Assembly: GCA_935421135.1 (NCBI GenBank)
Contig: OW285195.1
Coordinates: 4,936,701 to 5,000,700, forward strand
From: Bugulina stolonifera
Lineage: Eukaryota > Bryozoa > Gymnolaemata > Cheilostomatida > Bugulidae
DNA: 64,000 nucleotides
Reading direction: 5' to 3'
In this document: positions 23,635-37,300 of the stretch, piece by piece
Layout: each line of letters begins with the position of its first letter
Position numbering within the stretch: the first letter of the stretch is position 1
Position numbers and translations under genes: made by a program
Notes under the pieces: model-generated
Databases searched by the model: none
Seen by the model: the letters and a program-made list of their open reading frames with translations, nothing else
Told to the model about the DNA's origin: nothing

Positions 23635-24358
23635 TATATATAACAAGAACTTCGTGCTTGGTCTGCGACGCAAGTTTCACTGCAAAATTTGCTTGCTTCA
23701 GTTGCATGAAATGATGGCTTGTGTTCATGTGCTGTGGTCATATGTATGACCGCTGTTGGTGCAAACATGTTACAGTGACCTCATGAAGAGTTGTGTTTCC
23801 TTGCATTAGGGAGACTACCCAAGTACATAGTTTGAGTTCCAACACCAATATTGTGGGTAGGGTGGGCCGGGTACCCACCCCATCCTGGGTCGTGGTTGAG
23901 GGCCCAAGGCTATGGCCCTAGCCATAGCCTAGGCCCTCAACCACGGCCTAGGCTATGGACCGGTCCGGACCTTGGGACCGGGCCACGGCAGCGATGTCAG
24001 AGGACCCGGTCCCAAGGTCTTAGCACCACCCGGAGCCGAGTTCCTCACCGGCAGCATTGCAACATATGATTAACAGGTCCAGAAGAATAATCAATTCCGG
24101 CATAGCCCGAGTTCCAACACCCATCCGGCGGGTGAGGAGGGTTGAGTACCCTCCACACCCTGGGTCAGATCCAAGGGCCTAAGGCTAGGGACCCATCCCA
24201 GCAGCGATACCGGGGGACCTGGTTCCAAGGTCCTAGCCCCACTTGGAGCGGAAATCCTGACCAGCAGCATTGTGACATATATAAATTGTCCCAATTTTTG
24301 ACCCCAAGTCTGATTGGAGGATGGTAGACCGCGGACTGTTTTGTCTTTTTATATATGA
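23635..24358 (+). repeat. GC-rich dispersed repeat, copy 1
   Basis: About 720 bp running from ACTTCGTGCTTGGTCTGCGACG to GACTGTTTTGTCTTTTTATATA. It contains two diverged roughly 200-bp monomers, each starting near GAGTTCCAACACC and ending near CAGCATTG(C/T)(A/G)ACATAT, with GGGACCGGG- and CCCACCC-rich cores. A second copy lies inverted at 41870-42549. Both are bordered by TATATA sequence. No transposase frame is seen, so the class is unknown. Confidence 0.75.
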
Positions 24359-25195
24359 TGATATATAAAGAACAGTGCTTGGTCTTTTGTGCATGATCAT
24401 GTTACATTACTCAATCAACTTGGAACATTGTCATTTGCCTTAAACTTTGATGCTCAGTGGCTGAAAATCTCCAGAATGGTATTATTTGAGGCTCCAGTAA
24501 AGTCATCACTATGAAGACGTCACAAGCTCAGAACTGATGATGAACATTTTGGCAAACTATGACAAGATTGTGCCTAATAGTTCCCTGATCATAACTAGAG
24601 CGGCACTTTGATGGGAACCAACTTTGATATACTGTGAAACATACACACCTCAATGGTTCGCTGCTTCAGAACGGTCAAACATCTCAGCGGGAGCCAGAAA
24701 TAGAGAAAAGACTATCAGAATCAGAACTACTGTTCATACTATTCGAGGCATGCATCATTGGAGACCTTTTGAGTTTAATTATACCAAATGTAGAGCTCAC
24801 TACTAATAGATCTACTATCTACTATCTCATAGGCGGATAGATTCGTGCAATATATTCAGCAGGTCCACCTCAGATGTAGGGATTTTCAGTAATCGCTTAG
24901 CAGGCTGCTACACTTTTTGTGTGATTTTATCCGCTATTGACAAACGTAAATTTGGACTAGTAATATTCCTGCTAAAATACAAATAATTTAACTGTTTTTG
25001 GAGCTTAGACCATATAAATAATATAATTTAAATAATATAATATAATGTAAATAATATATGTATAATAATATAATATACATGTAAATAATATAACAATGAT
25101 GTAATATAAATAATATAATATAGATGATTAGATCTGTAAACCATTTTAGAATCTAGAGGTGGGTTCTAATTTGTCCGGAATCTCCACTGACCAGG

Positions 25196-25368
25196 ATGGA
25201 GAATGACCATGGGACGGCCACTGAAGCTGTTTTATTCAGTCATATCTCTCCTGCCATAAACATAGTACAGACAGACAGTGTGGGTGATTTAGAGGAGATG
25301 GTGAATCACAAGGTCTACCTCAGGCAGAGATCTAGGGAGCTCCTGGAAGCACAATCCGGCAGCGATGA
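25196..25368 (+). CDS. RAB3IP: Rabin8-like gene, alternative first exon a
   Basis: ATG in the context CCAGGATGG, 57 codons plus two bases, ending at GATGA before GTGAGT. The peptide starts [14 protein letters not shown] and ends [13 protein letters not shown], with Glu completed by the common exon. The phase matches the acceptor at 37009. It could instead be the first exon of another gene, but no other phase-2-compatible coding exon was found before 37009. Confidence 0.55.
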
Positions 25369-28300
25369 GTGAGTTATGCCATATCTTAGCGATTATTGTC
25401 GTGTTGTAGTAAACTAGCAGTACATGTATGTGTGCACAGGTATTGATGCACTATATTGGATGGGTTCCATCTGCGATTTTAGTAGTATTAAGTGAGACTT
25501 TACAATAAGGCGCTGTTTTTCCTATACGCTGACCCGATATATTATATACATGTACAACATGCGTATGGCCTTATATAGTAATCTTGGGCTTTCAATGCCG
25601 TTTGTACTGGGAGTTATCCTTTCTCTACATTTTGTTTGAATCTCTGCTTTGTCTACTCATTAGTTAGTAAGCTGCTGTAAATTGAAGATTTTAATGTTCG
25701 AGTTCAGTATGTCAACAACTCCAAGTCTACCTCTAACCGCTGCAATGAGTTTGTCTCAATCTAGAATCTAGATGATAATTATTATTTCTCCGAGGTTCTC
25801 AAGAAGCAATTATTTGCCCTCCTCCAGAATTCATTCACCATTATTTTATATACTCTGTGTAACGATGGAAATATTTTGCTCAGTGTCTTGATGGTTTGTG
25901 GTGCTTCTCTGTGAAACATAGGCCCTCAGTTGTAAAAGTAAACCGGGACTCAATTCTTTCTAGTATTTTATGGAGTTGTCTATTCTTGCTAATTGCAATG
26001 CCATAGCTATTTGCTTTGAGGTATGCATCATGGTTGGTTTCAAAATACAGCAATATATCAGAGTACTTTGGTTGAAATTGAAATCAATTAGGCTAAAAAT
26101 TTACTAATGTCTCCTCTGTAGACTTTAGGCCGCGAGTCTGAGTCAACTTGTGTATTTGGGAGTTACCTTTCCTTACCAACTATGGAATAGTTCGTAGTAA
26201 CAGAATAGTTGCTTTTTCAATTTTTTTAGGCAGGTACTTGCACACTTCACTTGGTAAATGGGCCTACATATTCTTTGGTCCCAACTTTGATAAGCCCAAC
26301 TTTACACTGGACTCTCACGCCCTCCATGCTTTCACTTGAGAAGATACCCAAGTTGTTACTTTCTGTTGGATGCTTATGAATTTTGTCTTTTAATATGTTT
26401 TTTATTGTGTTATATAAAACAGGATATCAACTGTGTTCACAGGAACTTCAATTAGTTAATAATAGAGCTGGTGCCATGATGGAACAGGCTAATTATTCAT
26501 ACTTCGTAGACTCATTATCAGTCTATTGTTTCCTGCTGTCTAATTTACCTCCCATCTCAAATTAAAGGTGACAGGCATTTCAATGTACCAAAGTTTTCAG
26601 ATGTTATAATACTAGCAGTAGTGGTGAAAGCTGTGCAGGTTAGTGCATTTGTTGATAATCTTGCAAGTTTACACTGACCGGCCTGGCTGTGATGAGACCA
26701 GGTTGTAGCTGCTGGCATTTAGGTGTTGGTGGCTGAGTGGTCTAGCGCTAGTCACGCTTGTCTTGCAGCAGAGATGCAAGTTATCTTCAAAGATGTGGGT
26801 TCGAGTCCCACCAATGATCTGGAGCTTTTCGTCCCGACGAAGGTTTTCCCTCTGTGCCATATCGAACTACATGTACATGTATTATAATAATATCCATCTC
26901 TAGGAGCCGTGGTGGCCCCTAGACTAGCTCTGCTATTGGGCAGTCACCTTGAAGAATTGTGTTTGGCGCCACGGATATTATTATTATTATTATTATTAAT
27001 TAATACAAACTAACATTGTTTTCTATCAAACTAAATATTTTTATCTCTTGAGAAACTGTGATGGTGGTAAGAGATCAACCTAACTACTGATCACTGTGGA
27101 TCGTCATATAGTAATCCTAGAGTGAGTCAGAGACCACACGATCTAGTATACCTGATGAATTACTGTTCTCCCCTATGCCACTATCACCTTCCACTGCCAT
27201 AAATTAACATAATATTACATTATTTTAATTCATACTAGTAGAAATTTGTGAATTGTATTAGTTGGTTCGGCACTCACCAGTTTTAATTCCAGCTGGAGAT
27301 GTCATAATATTAATAGCTTGTTATAATACCAGAGTTTATTTATTGCATTGTTATATAAACTAAGGGTTTCACTAATAATTATAATATGGTAATGTTATGA
27401 AATAGTTTATGGAATTTTATTTTGAGGATGTAATTTGTCATGGTTCTCCAGATTGCTTGTTATAAACTCCCTGTATAGACTCTCTACTCTTTGTGTTGTG
27501 GTATAAGCATGTAGAAGTGTGTACAAGTCCACAAAACCAATCTTGAAACAGCTGAGTCAGTCTTCCTGTTCGAAAATCAAATTAAAATATTTGTTCAAAT
27601 GTTTTTCCAGTTGTTCTGTGACACATACTGTCATGAACATGCCTGTAATGTTTGTAGATTAGGTGTAAATGATCAGAGGTTTATCTGCAGTTGCTGTTAG
27701 CTATAGTAGTGGAGAAACTTAGATAACTTTAGTTTCTTGTTTGTGGTTGAGGTTTGGGGTAGACTGCATACATACTGCAGCCAAATGCTCCTCAGTGGTA
27801 AAGTGCTGCATTATGGTGGTGACACTACAAAACCATTCGGGCCTTTACTCACTGGATTTGATGGCTACGGTGGTCTAAAATTAGCTAGTTCTTCAATTCA
27901 TCGTAGCAAAATCAGACTAGCACAGAGCTCAGTTTAAGTCAGGGGTTTGACAATTTTTTTTATATAATGATGTATTTTTCAGCAAGGAATTTATTTTTGA
28001 GCAGTCAGAGACTTGTTTTCAATTCCATGAAAATACCTGTCCCTGACTGGGGTTTGAATCAGGGGATTCTACGGCACCTAATCGTCTAGCACGTGAACAG
28101 AACATGCTACCCACTGTTCACTGTGCTAGGCGATTAGGTGCCGTGCGTGCATAGAGGTGCATAGAGGCCCCGGGTTCAAACCCCAGTCAGGGACAGGTAT
28201 TTCCATGGATTTGATAACAAGTCTCTGACTGCTCACAAAATAAATTCCCTGCTAAAAATGCATCATTAGTCAACATCTGGATAATATTATAATTTTCAGT

Positions 28301-31300
28301 AAACCATTTTCTCCTAAAAAGGAAATTCAGTACCAAGTTGGTTTTACCACCTAATCTGTTCTGGTTCCCAGAGCTCAAACCATCCATACATCTCCAATAA
28401 ATCAGCTGCAAGAAATCAGTTTAGTGCATTATTTGTGGCAGGGCTTCCAGTAGTTGTTACTAAATAATAGATAGATGCTTACAGCACCCAATTAGAAGGG
28501 ATAATATTTCAAAATTGTGGGTGTTAGCTAAGTACAGCTATTTTCTTAATGAATGTCAGTATTTAGTCATAATGACCCAAAGATAATATAATAATGGCTA
28601 TCCAATTCTGCAAGCAGACTTTAGCAAATTATTTATAGCCTATGGTTAAGTATTTGAACTGCTTTATTTACAGGCTGCATAACGATGTTAATTATAGACT
28701 TATAATCAATAACCAATAAGCGAAGTGTGAATTTACTTCATCATGGTACATCATGGCACAATCATGGTCGAGAATGGTGCAGTTTTATCAGTATAAAGAT
28801 AATAGATAATTATAAAATAAAGGTCACCCTTGCTATTTCCGTGTCATGCAGTATCTGCAGCTGAGAGGTCATAGGTCATCAGTGGCATGCAGTGGCACGC
28901 AGTGCAGCTGGCTATCTGATACCAATGCTTTGTTATGGTATATGATTAGCCAATAGGATTGTAATAGTAGTTTTGGATGCAATGGGCCATGATTCACGGC
29001 TTGTTGACATACAGTGAAATGCACAGTGTCATTACTATAACTGCACTCAGTTGAGCAAGCAGGAATAATAGGTAGTTTCTCTCTTGCTCTGGCACTTCTC
29101 AGAATTTGTGACAGTTAGTTGAGAGCTTTATAGTTATCATGGATACTCCACGACATACTCATCGCAGACGTACCATTTCACAACTCGATATCTCATCCAT
29201 TCCAGAGGAAATCTCATGTCCATCGTTGCAGCGCTTATCTAGTCTGCCAAGTAACTCCGTCATCAAAGATTTACTCCGGGGCTCAAATCTCGGTGGTGGA
29301 GCAGTTAACAAAGACACTATGTCTCTCCCCCTGGACTCTCTCTCTAGTTCTAGTTCTGGACACACTCCACTCACACCGAGCGTCTCGATAGCTGACAGCG
29401 CATTCAACGAGGACAATACGGATATTCTGGATGACATGCTCACCACCTCTTTATCCCTCTCAGATGACCAATCAGATATGTCCGACTCGGATAGCGGCTT
29501 CAGCGGTTCAGTTAACAGAGACAGTCTTAATGGGACAACTCAGTGGTAGGCTTTTTATATTTTTATTTCTTGATCATCTTTCTGGAGGTTTGTCCTCGAT
29601 TGGTACCATTTTTTATTTTAGGCTACTACAACTGAGCTTCCATACAGATACCTGACTGTGTTTGCTTATTGGTTCTGTGTCAGACTCCCCCTTCCCCCCC
29701 CCCAGTTTAGGTCCACATCTAGCTCTCTAGACCCTTGCGTTTCTCACCCATTTATCAAAGTACCAATATCAAAGTACCAATATCAAAGTACAATAATTAT
29801 TCCTTAGTGGTGGTAAAATTGTGAGAGCTTTAGGTGGTCGAGATTTAGAAGGATTAGGTAAATGCTTGCTATAGAAAGCATGATAGGCCTAACCGTAACA
29901 TCTGGTCAAGTTTATGTTGACCAATGTTGAATTCTTTCACTTGTACAGGTGGTTCCCATTGTCTTTGGTCTCCCAGATCACTGGTTATCCTAGTACTAGA
30001 TAGGCTGTCTGCTACCATTGTTACCAAGTCTCCAGTCAGTTGCCAAACTCTCCTCTTAAAGGGGAAAATCACAAATTTTGAAGTGATTCTAAAGTGATAG
30101 TTCGAAATCTGGCGGTTCCAGACGTCATTTCCACAAATATCAAAATCCGCGTTTTTATCCAAAAAATCGGTTTATCTGATTGGTCATGGGCGCATCCTTA
30201 TTGGTAGTCTAAGATCTGCAGACTTACACCGATATGCGAGGTGACTAATATATGCCCCGTTAAAACCACTATATTGCTATAGCCGTGCTGTTTCCGGTAA
30301 GTTTGCGCATTCGCAGTTTAGTAGTTTGCTACGGCCACTTGTGTTTTTTTTTGTAATTTCCAAAGTTTTATGCTACTTACACTTACTTGTCTTTTATACC
30401 GACTAATAGCTCACGGCATGTTCTACAATGCATATTCATTCATCGGTAAGAAATTAAATCAAGTTATATTATAATAAGTATTTGTTCATTCTTTTCTAAT
30501 CCTACTAGATTATTTCCCACCGACTCTCACTCTGACTGACAGTCACTGCAGTTTCACTGAACTATAAAAACGCTAGTTTCAATTTGTTTAAAATAGTTAT
30601 TTATCATCAATTATGTTTGTTTTTATTTACTTATGCACGTAAATAATTAATAACTGTTCTACCATGGGTTTCATTGGTAGTTCAGCGGAGCTAGCAGTGA
30701 CTCTCAGTCAGATTCGGAGCTTGCGTGACTCTCAGTCAGATTCGGAGCTAGCAGTGACTCTCAGTCAGATTCAGCTAGCAGTGACTCTCAGTAAGTTTCC
30801 GTGGGAAATATAACATGAACTGAAGCTGCAATAAAATCACTTTTATTTCTTTGGCATCAGATTGCTGTTGACTAGACACAAGACAAATGAATCACCAGTT
30901 ACTGCTTCCTTGCCGCTGTAAATTAATGATTACAAGTCAAACAATCAATTGAAGGCAATGCAAATCAATATAATAATATATCATTCAATTTATTTAGTGT
31001 ATTGCTTTTACCAAAACAGGCTAAATATAAATGATTAAAGCTGTTAGTTGGAGATAGTAAAGCAACATTTCCAAAAAACTCCAGCAGGACGTTTCTCAAC
31101 TGTGTAGATTACATTTATTAGAATACAATTCACCGATAATTAAGTTTAATTAAATGAAAAATTAATATTAAAAAGGAAAATTAATGGGTGGGGTTAGGAG
31201 TTCAAACTGTCACGGAGAGGTTTAGTTTGGAACTATCTTTTTCCCATTGTATTGGATTGCAGTACATCACTTCACCTCCATACTTTCCTGGTGTTCTATT

Positions 31301-34300
31301 TCTTCCTTTACTGCCTATTTTAATTTTATTTTAATCTTGCTAATTTTCATTTCATGGCGTGCGTTCAGATAAATAAAATTAAAATAAGCAGTAAGTAAGC
31401 CCAATGACTGAAAGAAAAAAACAGAGATGCCAGACTCAGTTAATTCAAGCAACATTTTATGGCTTATTAAAAGACTCGTTTCCAAAATAAAGCTTGCAAA
31501 CATCTCTGGAAAAAAACTAGTATCCTATGTATGTTTGTGCAATATTATGAATCTGTTCCACAATACTGACCATTAAGAAATTTACTTTAGCCTCAGTGAC
31601 TGTGACAAACCCTATTGATACTCTTAACTATTCTCTAAAATGGCATAGGCCTATGTGACTAAAAATATTGGGCCTACACTGTGGTGACTTGGTGACTACT
31701 ATATCTAACTACTACTATTACTATTGATAATTCAACTTCTGTTGATTCTATTGATACAGTAGCTACTACTGCTACCACTGAACCCCCTGGTACTACTGCG
31801 ACAACTTACCACTTTTCTACGACTAACTATTATTGTAACCAACTACTACTATTACTACTGCTGATTTTAACTACTTGCATGATTACTACTAATGCAACCA
31901 TAACTAACTACTGAAATCACCGTAATACTGCTACTACACTGCTATCACTTTAACTTACTGCTAACTACTACTATAAGTAACTACTCCTACTGCTAATACG
32001 AACTACAGCTAACACCACAAAATAATGGTTCTTTTATTTTGCTAGTAAACTGCTGCTGCGACTACTAATACTGACGATAGTGGGCATACTATCAATGTTG
32101 AGTTGATACTAACACATACAGCTTGTTGACTTGTGTTGTAGGATGTTGCAGTGCCTGCTGCAGTTGGGCCACCAGATGCCGATATGCTCTCTTACTTTAT
32201 TCTATGAGTTTGTAGTACTGAAGCTCTGATGAGTTTTACCATGCACTAGCCGATGCTTTCAAAAGAATACAGTTTCATATCCATATAGCTCTTGGGGTAG
32301 GTAGTTGTATGAATAACTACTCGGAATCCTGTATCTTAAACATTGATGCTTTATCGGCAAAGAAGATTTAGAATCTGATACTCCTTCAGAGTCTCTAATA
32401 ATTTTGAATTTGGTTATTATAGTAATTACACTTACATGAATTATCCATTGTTACACATGAAGACTGTGTGTGTAGGCAGATCTATGTGCAAATGAAAGTA
32501 ATACACGAGACAGTCATTTCTTGGTTGCAGATAAATTCTGGTAAGATGTTCCAGACAAAATGTTATAGCCTTGGAATGTCGCAAGAGACACTGATGGAGG
32601 GTGAACTATCCAGTTCAACAGGAACAACTTTAGGAAGAACCCTCATTCATCATTGCAGTTGGTCTGGTATCCTTGCCGGCAGTCTCCTTGAGGTTAAATA
32701 TTTGTCCATTGCTTTTGCATGTAGGTGCAGTAGTGGTGAAAGCTAGATAGACCTCCTTACTCCTTAGTTGGGGTTTTGGAGAAGGGGAATAAATCTAGAG
32801 AAAGTGATTTCTGTTTAAGTTTTACTGAAAAACAGAAGTTATCTCAAATTTCTCCACTTCTGCATCTAAACAATTATTGACCTCCATGGCCTGAATCTTG
32901 CAACCATTTGCTATCAGCCATTATGTTAGCTGTCAACATCATATGGTTAACAAGGTCAGTCTATAACTGTAGGGCTTGCCAGTGACCTCTACCTCACCAA
33001 CTATGCAAGTGTTCAACTGTTGAAATCCAGGCAGTGAAGTTGAAGTTTGATCATAACACAGTCCACTCTGCACTCTGCTGGAACTTCCTCCACTTGTACA
33101 CCTCTGACCTGACTGCTCAATACTCTCTAGCACAATCTGTTGGCTATGTTATAAAACCATAGTATATGCTATATGGTGGTAATCATTAGTGCTTTGCCAT
33201 AGATTCAGCAGTTGAAGCTATCCTAGCCTAGTCTAGCCACCTGCAGTATAATATTTTACTGTGTACTTTTAATAATACTATTACCAATGTTTTTCATGGG
33301 TAGCAGAGTGTCAGAAATTATTTCCAATGATATTGTGTAAACCCTTTATACATGCATATGTATAAAATATGTATATGTAGATATAATAAAGAATTCGTGA
33401 TTACATATAATGTTTATAAAAATACAGTGTGTTGTGCCATATGGTACCTTCAGCATGTACATGCACGTTCATATGTCATACATAAGTTTTATAATGATAA
33501 AATGTATATTATATTACTAATACATGTACAGGTATAAATGCATTTGCATTGTTGACAGACGATGCTAAGGTCTATGTGATTGCACTGACAACTCAATTAA
33601 TCCACTCAATTTATAAATGCAGTCAAGAAATTGAAATGAAAGTAAGGAAAACAAGTACATGTATAATTAGCATAGCATTATGTTATACGGATAATAGTAT
33701 AAAGTTATCTCCCCAGGAATGGTCGATCGCCGGAAACCGTAGTCTCACAAAATAGAATGCCGAAATCTCAAAAAGGAGATAACTCCTAATTTTTCAATCG
33801 TTTAGAAGGAGTTTTAATTTCACTAATTGAGGCATAAGGAGGGTCATAAAATACAAATCCTCTGTTATTAATAAGAGAACATATGTTGATTTAGTATACT
33901 GTACAATAATTGTTTGAATATCTTGTTTAGAACAGTACTAAAACTAACTTCAAAGTAGGGCACAATTTGTGAAATTCTCCTTTAACACTAAAGGTGTCAT
34001 TTACATCACTAATGAGGTGTAATGCATGCCATTAACTGTATACTACCAGCTTTTGTCTGTTCTTGTGCAGTATATATCAATCTATAGGCCTCTAATACAG
34101 ATGTGTGTTAAATAGTGCCTGGCATAAAACAAGTTTTCCCAAGAACGGATTCTTTGCTACACAAATGACCTTTTTGTGTTTTATGAAAGTACACTGAACA
34201 ACAGCTGTAGGGCTCTTACTTGGAGATGGTTTGGAATTTTCATCTTCTGGATAAGCAACTATGAAGAGCCTGAGTATTTAAAATTTTAGCTAATGGTGAA

Positions 34301-37300
34301 TTTGTTGTTTTTTGAAGGCATAGATAGGGAAGCCAATTAAGATGCATACAGTTAATGTACCCCACAAGGTCCATACTGGCCTTTTGTTTCCACCATGGTT
34401 GGTTAGAGTCCAGGGTAGTCTCACTTCAAAGTATCAACATCAAAATACCTTTCTAGATTCCAATGATATATATTACTATTACATAACCAAAGCTATAAAT
34501 ATTATAATCATGTCACTAATTCAATCTGCATAAATTAGATAGGGTGTAGTAAGTAATAATATACCTGTTGATGCATTTACACACATACATGTACATGATA
34601 TGCTTTATTATGATAAAGGTGGCTAACCACACCAAAGTGGTATCATGATAAAACCACATAATTGTATAAATATTCCTTTTCATCTTGTGATAACACATCA
34701 TTTAACTTGCTGTATAATCATTCATTTCAATACATCAGGTAGAAGGTAGCCATTCTGCATTCACCAACTTCTCCTGTAGGCCTGGTATAGCTGCTTTTCT
34801 ATTAATAAAACAGTGTTGTTATGTTTTGATCTGGAATCAGTTGGTGGTTGCTTAGGTGGTGAATAAATAGGTTGGTTGTCTCTGTAGCTACTCCTCCAGA
34901 CCTCTTGCTGCCAGTACTAGATATTTAATCTCTTGATAACAACACATTATGTAACCTTGGCATTGACAGTAGTTTTCTTCTATAATGTACATCACTCTAC
35001 CTCTGTATTTCAATAATTTACATTGTATGTGCACATTTATGAGGTACATATTATGCAGTTTAGTCACACTGTAGTAAGCCCATGAGGGTAACTATAGTAA
35101 TTCTAGCAGATAATTATGAGACAGAATAAATGTAACTGCAACAACTGTAGTCTCTCATTCTGTGTATCACTTGACTTGTAAATTGGGAAGTTATTTACTG
35201 TAGTTGTATTGTATTACCAAAGCTATTACAGGTGACTGTAGTAGTACATAGATTAGTTTATGATTACCTACTTGAAAAGAGATACAACTGACAATACACA
35301 ATCTATCCATTTGTATTCCTGTTGGCACCACTTCATCTATACTAGGAGAAACTTGTACACAAGCCAACTGAATAGAATGAAATGATAAAGGTTTTATGAT
35401 ATTGTAGTATTGTCACCACAAAGTTTATTCAGTACTGTTAGGCTGTATAAACAATGTCATTTCAGATGTTAGAAGTACAGTCTATGGTATTGTCTAAAAT
35501 CAGTGCCATCTTTATTGGCTCTGTCTGAACTCTTATAATTTTCCACCCATTCATCATTTTGATTTTCTAAATACTGCTATGTCATAAAATGTGTTAATGG
35601 TAGAGTTTGTAACTGCACAAGCGGTGTGCTCATGGAGCTTTCATAAAAGTGTTCCACTAAAGTTTATAGTAATATCTGAGTTATTCACCTGAACATGTGA
35701 CCGGCAGGAGTGGCATGGACAGGGTGTGTCAGTATTGTAAGCTATTCTGTTGGACTACTTAATTCCATATCTTAAAAAAATTGTCAAGCATATTTCTGCT
35801 CTAGTGTAAGTATAACCTACTGTTGCAAAAATAGGTTCAAGCTGATTATTATTTCCCCATATTCTGATTCACAATATTTATCCACTAACAGGAAATTACC
35901 CACAAATCACAGCAAAAACAATAACGCAGATAAAAACTGTATGATAATATCCCTGATAGTTTGATACCAGGCTGATACACCATTTGATTCAGTAACAGTA
36001 ACAATAACCAAAACAAAAATGAAAATGAAAAATATTATGCCCACCAATAGATAATGTATTATGAAACTATACCATCTACTCCAGTAACAGCTGCACTAGT
36101 CTGCTCATTGATGGAGAATAAATATGTTTTAATTTTGTTGTCCAGGTCTAAAGACCATAGTTCAAAACTTCTGACACTTGTCTTGCCAATCTGTGTTTTT
36201 GATGGTAATTATTTATCAGAATTGTTTGTCTCTTCAATCTACAATCAACGTCATAATGATATTATAGGCATATTACTGATCAGTGGATATCTATTTCTAG
36301 AATATTATATTGTTGTCATATCACTAGCACTGCTGTATCTCGGATAAGCTTGTATTTATAGAGAGTTGTCTCCCTTGACTTCCTATGGGTCTGTACTTTG
36401 TCATCATAAATAGACTAGCAGCGAAAATGTAGAAGGATTTTTATACTGGCTTAAATAAATAGACCTTTTTGTTTATACCAGTGGATAGTATATTATACAG
36501 GCTTTCCGCCTGTCCTCACTTTCTCTTGGTCCTCGTTATCTGGTCAATGTCTTCCAGATGTGGAGTCACCAACCTCCGTGGATGTCATGTCCTCTTGTGT
36601 CCACTCTGTCCATCTAAACTGACCAGTTCCAGCAACAACATCCAGTGCCACTGACTGGTCAGTGACTTGCTGAAAGTTTGACTTTGGGTCTGGGGCAAAC
36701 TATACCAACATGATCGCACTTAGCTATAACAGAATGATGTTCGTTGCTGTGATGTTGTCAGTGCTTTCCACCATTCTATTCTAAGTGGGGCCTATATTGG
36801 GCTAGGGTATCCTGGTATCCTATGAATAGGCCTATGTACTGTTGATTTTAAAAATTGTATTTATGTAACATGTAATGTTATATATTTGGGTTTCCCAGGA
36901 GTAAAATTCTGCTGTAGATCTGAAATAACCATTAAATCATAGCTGGCCATTCTTTTTGCCGAGATGCCGCATAGACATGAGTGGTCACATCATACGTGTT
37001 TATTGCAGGGACTTGAGGCGCAGAAGCACGTCTATGGTGGAGGCAAAGGACCAGACGTACAGGAAGTTGAAGGAGGAGCTAATGAGAGCTCAGAAAGAAC
37101 TGCAGCTCAAGGACCAGGAATGTGGTAAGCTGGAGAGGGTGAGAGAACAGATGGAGCAGGAGCTGGAGGAGCTCACAGCCAGTCTGTTTGAGGTTAGTGT
37201 AGTTGTCTACTAGTAGACCTGTGAGATAATCTTTGACTTTGATTGAAACAGAGGAGAAAGTTGTCCTCTTCATTTATTTTTGTTGGCCTCCTAACCAATT

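Larger units (their letters stand above)
18288..25195. other. Long intergenic region between CPT1 and the Rabin8-like gene
   Basis: No convincing gene was found. It contains the presumed CPT1 promoter and 5' UTR exon(s), which I could not place beyond the acceptor at 18310; a hAT-type MITE (19810-19945); a G/T homopolymer pair near 20250-20278; a very AT-rich block (about 20450-22650) with TAATAAT runs; and a GC-rich dispersed repeat (23635-24358). Open frames at 20135-20407, 21008-21229 and 24624-24840 show no recognisable motif. Confidence 0.6.

Noticed and set aside
23851..24327. Pro/Gly/Arg-rich frames in GC-rich DNA (also at 41825-42327)
   Set aside because: They lie in the two dispersed GC-rich repeats, differ in frame between copies and lack any domain.
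26720..26860. Functional tRNA-Leu/Ser gene
   Set aside because: A and B boxes and T-stem are good, but the acceptor and anticodon stems do not pair, so a SINE or pseudogene is likelier.
32468..32746. 92-codon plus-strand frame in the Rabin8-like intron
   Set aside because: No motif, no phase-compatible splice sites and no match to the Rabin8 family.
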